A DNA stretch of 19,701 bases from Flavobacterium psychrophilum (GTDB lineage Bacteria; Bacteroidota; Bacteroidia; Flavobacteriales; Flavobacteriaceae). Each line of letters begins with the position of its first letter. The stretch's first letter is position 1. The notes below the pieces were generated by a model. It was given only the letters and a program-made list of their open reading frames with translations. It did no database searches and had not been told where the DNA came from. Below are positions 6,863-14,932 of this stretch, piece by piece. Where the stretch lies: positions 1 through 19,701 of the forward strand of contig CAMCBB010000022.1 in the NCBI GenBank assembly GCA_945872875.1, read 5' to 3'. Position numbers and translations under genes: made by a program.

Positions 6863-9800
6863 TTGAAAGAACAAATAACCAATACTCGAGTTAATTCTTT
6901 TAATAAAATAGCAATTCGTACTATTTTGGTGCTTTTGTTACTTTTATTGTCACTTGGTATTGCACTTTCATTACCCGTTGTACAAACTAAAATTGCCCAA
7001 TATTTTACTGAAAAACTAAACAAACAATACGGAACCGACATTTATGTTGATCAGGTTGAAGTGACCATTTTTGGCGGTGTCCAGTTAAAAAAAGTTTTAG
7101 TAAAAGATGAAAAAAAAGACACACTTATCTATGCAAATAGATTGATTACTAGTATTCTTGATTCGAAAACTTTATTAGATGGTAATTTAATTTTTGGAAA
7201 TCTTACCGCAGATCAATTGACCTTAAATGTAACTACTTACAAGGGTGATAGTGATACCAACTTAGATAAATTTATTGATGCATTTGATGACGGCAAACCA
7301 TCAACTGGAAAGTTTTTAATGACATCAAACAAAATGACTTTGGTTAATTGTAAATTTAGAGAGGTAGATTACAATAGGGAAATTCCTTTGGATGTTGATT
7401 TTACTAAATTAAATGCAGTAGTTTCCGATTTTAAGATTGAAGGGCCGAATGTATATACCAATATTGAATCCATGTCCTTTTTGGATCACAGAGGTTTATT
7501 TGTTAAAAATCTTACTTCAAAATTTACCTACACAAAAAAGAATATTCGTTTAGAAAATTTAGATTTGAAAACAGCTGAATCAAATCTAGAAGGATCTGTG
7601 ATATTAAAATACAACAGGAAAGATTTTGCCGATTTTAACAATAAAGTAATCTTTTTGATATCTACAAAAAACGCTACTTTATCGTCTAACGATTTAAGAT
7701 GTTTTTATAATGAGATTGGAAAAAATCAGCAGTTTAGGCTAAGTGCAAACATTGTTGGTGCATTAAATAATTTTACTGCTAAAAAACTATATTTAAAAGA
7801 CACTAAAAATTCAGTAATTGCTGGTACAGTAAATTTTAGAAATTTATTTGCAAAAAAAGGGGAAGGCGAATTTTACATGAATGGGAATTTTTCTAAAGTA
7901 AGTTCGAATTACGAAAATTTAATTTCCGTGTTACCAAATGTATTAGGAAAAAATTTACCGTCAACAGTTAAAAAACTTGGACAATTCAATTTTAGAGGAA
8001 AAACCGTCGTAACGGAAACTAGTGTTTCAGCAGATGTATTGGTAAATACCCAATTAGGTAAATTTGGATCTAAGTTTATCATGACTAATTTAAACACAAT
8101 TGATAATGCTTCTTATAAAGGCAGATTAAATTTGGATAACTTCAATTTAGGAAGACTTATAGAAAGAGATGATATTGGATATGCAACGCTTCAGTTTGAT
8201 TTAGAAGGTAAAGGATTCACCGAAAAATATTTAGACACCAAATTTTCTGGATCAGTTCAAAACATCACTTACAATAGATATAATTATAAAAATATTATTG
8301 CTGAAGGAAAATTCAAAAAACCAATTTTTAAAGGTAAAGTAAATGTAAATGATCCTAATTTATTTTTAGATTTTGATGGTATTGTAGATTTATCAAAACG
8401 CGAAAAAAATTATAATTTTCATGCAAAAGTTGATTATGCAAATTTAAATCGATTGAATTTGATTAAAGATTCTGTTTCTGTATTTAAGGGTGATGTTAAG
8501 ATTAATGTTTCGGGTAATAATTTAGACACAATGAATGGAAATATTGTTATTTTTAATTCTTCTTATCAAAACTCAAAAGACTTATATTTCTTTGATAATT
8601 TTACAGCAAGTTCTATTGAAGCTAATGGAGAACATGTTATTACTTTAAACTCATCAAAAGAGCTAAATGGTAAAATTCAAGGAAAATTTGAATTTTCACA
8701 AATTCAAAAAATGTTCGAAAATTCTATCGGAAGTTTATACACTAATTACAGGCCACACTTGTTAAAGAAAGGACAATATTTAAAGTTTAATTTTTCTCAA
8801 TTTAATGAAATAGTAGAAATATTGAATCCAAATATTAGTTTGGATTCAAATGCAATTTTAAATGGTCAAATAACAGGAGATACGAATGATTTTAAATTAA
8901 AATTTTCTTCCAATACTGTGAATGCATTTAATGTGCATATGGATAATTTAAAAATCGAAATAGATAATAATAATCCTTTATACAATACTTATGTGCAATC
9001 GGACAGTATTGTTACTAAACAATATAAAATTAGAGACTTTTCATTAATTAACGCTACTTCTAAAGATACTTTGACCTTTAGAACTGAGTTTAAAGGTGGA
9101 GAAAAAGGAGCAGATTATTTTAATTTAAATCTTTATCATACTATTGATTCAAACAATAAAAACATTATTGGTTTTCACAAATCTGATTTAATGTTTAAAA
9201 ATTTTAGTTGGTATATAAATGAAACTGGAAATGATAAAAATAAAATAATTTTCGATAAGAATTTACAAACCTTTTCATTTGACGACATAATAATTTCTCA
9301 TGAAAACCAATCAATGAAATTAAATGGAACGCTTAGTGGTGCAAAAAATAAAGATTTAGCGTTGGAATTCAATAATGTAAATTTGAATAAAATTACTCCA
9401 ACAGTCGAGCAATTTAAATTTGATGGATTTGTAAATGGTGAAATCTATTTAAAGCAAAATAATGCTGTATATCAACCAACTGCAAAATTAACGATTAATG
9501 AGCTTCAAATTAATGAAAATGCATTGGGTAAAATGAGTCTAGATATTATGGGTAATGAAAATTTTTCAAAATTTGAAATTGATTCCAAAATTGAAAATGA
9601 AAACTTTAAATCATTTAGTGCTTTTGGAAATTTACAAATTATAGATAATGAAACATTAATGGATTTGAATTTAGATTTTCAAAAATTCAATCTTGGAATA
9701 TTAAGTAATTTGGGGGGAGAGGTAGTTTCAAAAATTAGAGGTTATGCTTCAGGAAAAGCTAGAATAAATGGCAATGTGAATGATATTAATTATTCAGGTA

Positions 9801-11392
9801 ATTTATATGTTGATAATGCAGGATTATCAATTCCCTATTTAAATGTGGATTATAAAATTAAAGATAATTCGACAGTAGAGATTACTAAAAATAAGTTTAT
9901 AGTCGTACCAACTCAAATTAGTGATTCTAAATTTAATACAGAGGGTAATTTAAAAGGTTTTATCAAACATAAACAATTTGGAGATTGGGAGTTAGATTTA
10001 ACTATTGATTCAGACAGAATTTTAGCATTAAATACTGTAGATCATGAAGATGTTGCTTATTATGGAACAGCATATATTAATGGAAATGCTTCAATAAAAG
10101 GACCAACAAACGGCTTATCTATAAATGTAAATGCTAAATCTGGAAATGGGACAGATATAAAAATTCCAATTAATGATGCAAGTTCCTTAAGTGATAATAG
10201 TTTTATTCATTATTTGACTAAAGGAGAAAAATACGGTACCGTAAATAAAGAAACCGAGTTTATTAGAAATTACAACGGACTTCAAATGAATTTTGAATTT
10301 GCAATTGAACCCAATGCAAATATTGAAGTTATTTTAAATAAAGATTCGAAACATGGAATGAAAGGTAAAGGAAAAGGAACTTTAAACATGAGTATTAATA
10401 CACTCGGAAAATTTGAAATGTTTGGAGATTTTCAAGTTTGGGAGGGCTCTTATAATTTTAAATATGGCGGAGTAATTGACAAACAATTTTCCGTAAAAAA
10501 ATACGGATCCATCGTTTGGGAAGGTAATCCATATAAAGCAATATTAAACCTAGAAGCAGTTTCAACAAACATTACTGCAAATCCGGCTGTATTAATTGAA
10601 AATGCATCTTTTAACAAGGTAATTCCTGTAGATGTAATTATTGGATTAAAAGGTACAATTACGAATCCAGAACCCGATTTTACAATTAATTTTCCAAATG
10701 TAAGTTCAGTGTTAAAATCTGAAATTGAAACTAAACTAGGTGATAAAGACATTAGACAAACACAAGCTTTATACCTTCTTTCCACAGGAGGATTTTTAAG
10801 TCAAGAAGGCTTTAGTCAGTCACAAGTAACAAATAGTTTTTATGAAAAAGCAGCCTCCATGTTTGGAGATATTTTTAATAATAAAGACGGGAAAATGAAC
10901 ATGGATGTGAGTTATATTCCTGCTGATAAAACTACTTTAAGACCAACTGATGGGAGAGTTGTAGCTAATATTTCAACACAAATTAATGAGCGAATTACAA
11001 TAAATGGTAGAGTAGGTGTGCCTACTGGAGGTGTTACAGAAACTGCTATTGTTGGTAATTTTGAAATGCAATACCGAGTAAATGAAGACGGTACATTAAA
11101 TTTAAGAGTTTTTAATAAAGAAAATGATATTAATTATATTGGGCAAGGAATTGGCTATACACAAGGAGCAGGGGTTTCTTACGAAGTAGATTTTGATACT
11201 TTTAAAGAATTGGTAAATAAGATTTTTAACAATACAAAAGTTGAAAGAGAAAAAAAGGAAAAACCATATGTAACTCCAGAATCCACTCAAATTTTACCAA
11301 ATTACATCAATATGGAAAATGGAAATTCAAAACCAAAAAACTCTAGCTCCCAAAATCAAATTAACAATGAAGGTAAACAAGAGGAAAATTAA
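6863..11392 (+). CDS. tamB: TamB-like translocation and assembly module protein (AsmA-like, TamB C-terminal domain)
   Basis: The 1509-residue protein has one N-terminal membrane anchor (about 17-38, Leu-rich), then a long beta-rich periplasmic body. The C-terminal TamB/DUF490 domain spans about 1080-1470, with typical segments such as GTITNPEPDF and YLLSTGGF. A hydrophilic Asn/Ser/Gln-rich tail closes it. TamB-like proteins form long hydrophobic-grooved bridges from inner to outer membrane. They act in outer-membrane protein assembly with TamA or BamA and, per work on AsmA-like proteins, in phospholipid transport. The start is TTG at 6863: an in-frame TAA lies at 6857-6859, no ATG precedes the membrane segment, and the next in-frame Met comes far inside. 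Composition is very AT-rich even for this window, mostly through Asn and Lys. No tamA is visible. The gene is monocistronic and divergent from the tsaD operon. Confidence 0.92.
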   Translation: MKEQITNTRVNSFNKIAIRTILVLLLLLLSLGIALSLPVVQTKIAQYFTEKLNKQYGTDIYVDQVEVTIFGGVQLKKVLVKDEKKDTLIYANRLITSILDSKTLLDGNLIFGNLTADQLTLNVTTYKGDSDTNLDKFIDAFDDGKPSTGKFLMTSNKMTLVNCKFREVDYNREIPLDVDFTKLNAVVSDFKIEGPNVYTNIESMSFLDHRGLFVKNLTSKFTYTKKNIRLENLDLKTAESNLEGSVILKYNRKDFADFNNKVIFLISTKNATLSSNDLRCFYNEIGKNQQFRLSANIVGALNNFTAKKLYLKDTKNSVIAGTVNFRNLFAKKGEGEFYMNGNFSKVSSNYENLISVLPNVLGKNLPSTVKKLGQFNFRGKTVVTETSVSADVLVNTQLGKFGSKFIMTNLNTIDNASYKGRLNLDNFNLGRLIERDDIGYATLQFDLEGKGFTEKYLDTKFSGSVQNITYNRYNYKNIIAEGKFKKPIFKGKVNVNDPNLFLDFDGIVDLSKREKNYNFHAKVDYANLNRLNLIKDSVSVFKGDVKINVSGNNLDTMNGNIVIFNSSYQNSKDLYFFDNFTASSIEANGEHVITLNSSKELNGKIQGKFEFSQIQKMFENSIGSLYTNYRPHLLKKGQYLKFNFSQFNEIVEILNPNISLDSNAILNGQITGDTNDFKLKFSSNTVNAFNVHMDNLKIEIDNNNPLYNTYVQSDSIVTKQYKIRDFSLINATSKDTLTFRTEFKGGEKGADYFNLNLYHTIDSNNKNIIGFHKSDLMFKNFSWYINETGNDKNKIIFDKNLQTFSFDDIIISHENQSMKLNGTLSGAKNKDLALEFNNVNLNKITPTVEQFKFDGFVNGEIYLKQNNAVYQPTAKLTINELQINENALGKMSLDIMGNENFSKFEIDSKIENENFKSFSAFGNLQIIDNETLMDLNLDFQKFNLGILSNLGGEVVSKIRGYASGKARINGNVNDINYSGNLYVDNAGLSIPYLNVDYKIKDNSTVEITKNKFIVVPTQISDSKFNTEGNLKGFIKHKQFGDWELDLTIDSDRILALNTVDHEDVAYYGTAYINGNASIKGPTNGLSINVNAKSGNGTDIKIPINDASSLSDNSFIHYLTKGEKYGTVNKETEFIRNYNGLQMNFEFAIEPNANIEVILNKDSKHGMKGKGKGTLNMSINTLGKFEMFGDFQVWEGSYNFKYGGVIDKQFSVKKYGSIVWEGNPYKAILNLEAVSTNITANPAVLIENASFNKVIPVDVIIGLKGTITNPEPDFTINFPNVSSVLKSEIETKLGDKDIRQTQALYLLSTGGFLSQEGFSQSQVTNSFYEKAASMFGDIFNNKDGKMNMDVSYIPADKTTLRPTDGRVVANISTQINERITINGRVGVPTGGVTETAIVGNFEMQYRVNEDGTLNLRVFNKENDINYIGQGIGYTQGAGVSYEVDFDTFKELVNKIFNNTKVEREKKEKPYVTPESTQILPNYINMENGNSKPKNSSSQNQINNEGKQEEN

Positions 11393-11535
11393 AATTTTTT
11401 AGAAAAAAATATTTCTTGAAAACTTAAAACTTATCAACGAAAACGATTGAATTATATTGATAATTAAGTTCATTTAATAATATGGCATTTTATATGCATA
11501 TTCTTTGCTAATTTTACATTTTAAAACATAAAAAT

Positions 11536-12522
11536 ATGTCAAATACGATAAAAAAAATAGGTGTACTTACTTCTGGTGGAGATTCACCAGGGATGAATGC
11601 TGCTATTCGCTCTGTAGTTCGTACCTGTGCTTATCATAATATTGAATGTATAGGTATTTACCGAGGTTATCAAGGTATGATTGAAGGAGATTTTAAAGAA
11701 ATGGGGCCTCGATCAGTAAATAATATTATAAACAAGGGTGGTACCATTTTAAAATCTGCTCGATCTAAAGATTTTATGAGTGCCGAAGGTAGAAAAAAAG
11801 CATTCAACAATTTATCGACAGCAGGTATTGAAGCACTTGTTGTTATTGGTGGAGACGGAAGTTTTACAGGAGCTGAAATATTTAATAATGAATATGGATT
11901 TCCAGTAATGGGAATTCCAGGAACCATTGATAATGATATATTTGGTACCAGCCATACCTTAGGTTTTGATACCGCATTAAATACAGTTGTTGATTGCATT
12001 GATAAGATTAGAGATACTGCAAGTTCGCATAACCGTTTATTTCTAGTTGAAGTTATGGGAAGAGATGCAGGTCATATAGCGTTAAACGCCGGTATAGGAG
12101 CAGGAGCTGAAGAAATTTTAATTCCAGAAGAAAATTTAGGCTTAGAACGACTACTTGAATCATTACAAAAAAGTAAAGCATCAGGAAAATCTTCTAGTAT
12201 TGTAGTTATTGCAGAAGGAGATAAAATAGGTAAAAATGTATTTGAATTAAAAGATTATATCGAAGAAAATTTACCAGAATATGATATTAGAGTTTCGGTA
12301 TTAGGTCACATGCAGCGTGGTGGATCTCCATCTTGTTTTGATAGAGTATTAGCAAGTAGACTTGGTGTAAAAGCTGTTGAATCAATTATAGAAGGAAAAA
12401 CAAATTTTATGGTTGGATTGTTAAATGATAAAGTTGCGTTAACACCTTTAGAACAAGCAATTAAAGGATCTTCTGAAATTGATAAAGATTTACTTCGAGT
12501 ATCCGATATTATGACCACATAA
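11536..12522 (+). CDS. pfkA: ATP-dependent 6-phosphofructokinase
   Basis: PfkA phosphorylates fructose 6-phosphate to fructose 1,6-bisphosphate, the committing step of glycolysis. The 328-residue protein shows SGGDSPGMNAA at 13-23, the ATP-site motif GGDGS at 105-109 (Gly at 108, the residue typical of ATP rather than pyrophosphate users), and the catalytic PGTIDND at 128-134 (Asp132 as base). The substrate motif EVMGRDAG and HMQRGGSPSCFDR are present. Arg25, Arg29 and Arg59 correspond to the effector-site arginines of the E. coli enzyme, so ADP/PEP regulation is plausible. The 143-nt upstream gap after tamB is AT-rich, with no promoter that I can place confidently. gap follows after 52 nt. 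Confidence 0.96.
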   Translation: MSNTIKKIGVLTSGGDSPGMNAAIRSVVRTCAYHNIECIGIYRGYQGMIEGDFKEMGPRSVNNIINKGGTILKSARSKDFMSAEGRKKAFNNLSTAGIEALVVIGGDGSFTGAEIFNNEYGFPVMGIPGTIDNDIFGTSHTLGFDTALNTVVDCIDKIRDTASSHNRLFLVEVMGRDAGHIALNAGIGAGAEEILIPEENLGLERLLESLQKSKASGKSSSIVVIAEGDKIGKNVFELKDYIEENLPEYDIRVSVLGHMQRGGSPSCFDRVLASRLGVKAVESIIEGKTNFMVGLLNDKVALTPLEQAIKGSSEIDKDLLRVSDIMTT

Positions 12523-12545
12523 AATATAACTAATTAATAATAACC

Positions 12546-12560
12546 GGCAATGAAATTGCC
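12546..12560 (+). promoter_or_regulatory. Small perfect hairpin in the pfkA-gap spacer
   Basis: GGCAAT, loop GAA, ATTGCC: six pairs closed by a three-base loop, 14 nt before the gap ATG and with no T-run after it. It is the most GC-rich spot of an otherwise AT-rich 52-nt spacer. It cannot be a standard terminator. It could be an mRNA-processing or stability element that sets gap expression above pfkA, or chance. Function is inference. Confidence 0.35.
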
Positions 12561-12568
12561 TTAAGTAA

Positions 12569-13576
<1,008 letters not shown>

Positions 13577-13585
13577 TACAAATTA

Positions 13586-13619
13586 AAATCCCGTTTCAGT
13601 AAATTGAAGCGGGGTTTTT
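13586..13619 (+). terminator. Rho-independent terminator after gap
   Basis: A 13-bp stem with two G-U pairs: arms at 13586-13598 (core TCCCGTTTCA) and 13605-13617 (core TGAAGCGGGG), six-base loop, and five T from 13615. It starts nine bases after the gap stop. It ends only 21 nt before the next start codon on the same strand. Confidence 0.9.
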
Positions 13620-13640
13620 ATAATCAAAAATACCAAACCG

Positions 13641-14492
13641 ATGAAATTATTAGTAGATAGCGGTTCAACAAAAGCCGATTGGATTGCAATTGACGAAAAA
13701 GGAAAAGTACTATTCACCACACAAACTCTTGGATTAAATCCTGAAGTTTTAGATAAAGAAGAAATTATATCTCGCTTAGAAGATAAATTTGATATATCGC
13801 ACAATAAAGAAAAAGCAACCCATTTGTTCTTTTACGGAGCAGGCTGTGGAACTGATAGAATGAAAGATTTTCTGGGTATTGTTTTTAAAGAATACTTTAA
13901 AAATGCTTTGATATCAGTTCATGAAGATACTTATGCTGCTGTTTATGCAACTACACCAAAAGATGAGCAAGCAATAGTTTGCATACTTGGAACAGGTTCA
14001 AATTGCAGTTATTTTGATGGTAAAATATTACACCAAAAAGTTCAATCTTTAGGTTATATTGCTATGGATGATTGTTCTGGTAATCGTTTTGGCCGTCATT
14101 TATTAAGAGGATATTACTTTAATAAAATGCCTAAAGAGCTGGCCTTAGAATTTGAAGAAGAGTATAATTTAGATGCTGATTATATAAAAAATAATTTATA
14201 TAAAGAGCCCAATCCTAATGCTTATCTAGCAACATTCGCTAAATTTTTAATCAAGCACAAGGATACTGAGTTCTGCAAAAAATTTATCTACGCTGAAATG
14301 GAAGAATTTGTAGAAAATTATATTATGCAATTTGAAAACTATACAGAAGTTCCAATTCATTTTATTGGTTCTATAGCTTTTTATTTAAAAGAAGAATTAG
14401 AACAAATATTAACAAAACACAACATAAAAATAGGTAATGTTTTACGAAGACCAATAGATGGTTTAATTGCCTATCACATTATGAATAAATAA
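13641..14492 (+). CDS. BadF/BadG/BcrA/BcrD-type ATPase, probable N-acetylglucosamine kinase
   Basis: This 283-residue ASKHA-fold protein has the phosphate-1 motif DSGSTKADW at 6-14, the phosphate-2 motif LGTGSNCSYFDG at 116-127, an adenosine-type segment IGSIAFYL near 250, and the C-terminal PIDGL. Flavobacterial members of this group are commonly annotated as N-acetylglucosamine kinases, phosphorylating amino sugars from peptidoglycan or chitin recycling. The sequence alone does not fix the sugar. It is short enough to exclude the benzoyl-CoA reductase activator type, and the Fe-S cysteine pattern of that group is absent. Its ATG is only 21 nt behind the gap terminator, so expression must come from read-through or from a promoter inside the end of gap. 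A possible one is TTG at 13545-13547, 19 nt, then TAGTTTG, one base shorter than consensus. Confidence 0.85.
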   Translation: MKLLVDSGSTKADWIAIDEKGKVLFTTQTLGLNPEVLDKEEIISRLEDKFDISHNKEKATHLFFYGAGCGTDRMKDFLGIVFKEYFKNALISVHEDTYAAVYATTPKDEQAIVCILGTGSNCSYFDGKILHQKVQSLGYIAMDDCSGNRFGRHLLRGYYFNKMPKELALEFEEEYNLDADYIKNNLYKEPNPNAYLATFAKFLIKHKDTEFCKKFIYAEMEEFVENYIMQFENYTEVPIHFIGSIAFYLKEELEQILTKHNIKIGNVLRRPIDGLIAYHIMNK

Positions 14493-14493
14493 T

Positions 14494-14527
14494 AAAAAAA
14501 AACCTGATTTAATAATCAGGTTTTTTT
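14494..14527. terminator. Bidirectional terminator between the sugar kinase and ridA
   Basis: Perfect 9-bp stem AACCTGATT (14501-14509) and AATCAGGTT (14514-14522) with loop TAAT. A run of A precedes it and a run of T follows to 14527, so both strands carry a stem plus T-run. It sits between two convergent genes (stops at 14492 and 14546) and should end both transcripts. Confidence 0.92.
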
Positions 14528-14545
14528 ATGAATATATTATTTTAA

Positions 14546-14926
14546 TTACTTTATTGCAATCATTGAAATTTCGACATTTACTCCTTTTGGAAGCCCTGCA
14601 ACTTGAACGGTTTCTCTTGCTGGAGCCGAATTTTCATTAAAATATTTACTGTAAACACTATTTATCTTAGCAAAATCATTCATGTTCATAATGAATATAG
14701 TAGATTTTACAACATTTTCAAATGTCATGTCAGCAGCTTCAAGAACTGCTTTCATGTTTTGCATAACTTGATTTGTTTCGGTTTCAATATCATCAAGAAC
14801 TAACTCCATTGAAATTGGATCTAATGCAATTTGACCAGAAGTATATAGTGTATTTCCAATAAAGACTGCTTGATTATATGGCCCAATTGGTGCAGGGGCT
14901 TTATCTGTATTTATAATTTTTTTCAT
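14546..14926 (-). CDS. ridA: RidA family protein (YjgF/YER057c/UK114), enamine/imine deaminase
   Basis: RidA hydrolyses reactive 2-aminoacrylate and related enamines released by PLP enzymes, protecting other PLP enzymes from damage. The 126-residue protein has the normal length and key residues: the APAPIGPYNQA start region (Tyr17), SGQIALDP near 30-37, Arg104 in APARETVQV, and Glu119 in NVEISMIA. Arg and Glu are the two residues needed for deamination in the archetypal RidA group, so this looks catalytically competent. It starts 6 nt after the lptD stop on the same strand and is probably made from the lptD transcript. The metabolic link to LptD is not obvious. A bidirectional terminator follows. 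Confidence 0.95.
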   Translation of the reverse strand: MKKIINTDKAPAPIGPYNQAVFIGNTLYTSGQIALDPISMELVLDDIETETNQVMQNMKAVLEAADMTFENVVKSTIFIMNMNDFAKINSVYSKYFNENSAPARETVQVAGLPKGVNVEISMIAIK

Positions 14927-14932
14927 ATAAAT

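Noticed and set aside
10450..10785. 111-codon minus-strand open frame inside tamB
   Set aside because: It lies fully inside a conserved segment of the TamB C-terminal domain on the other strand. It has no recognisable domain and no context of its own.
11670..11999. 109-codon minus-strand open frame inside pfkA
   Set aside because: Antisense shadow of strongly conserved pfkA codons, including the active-site motifs.
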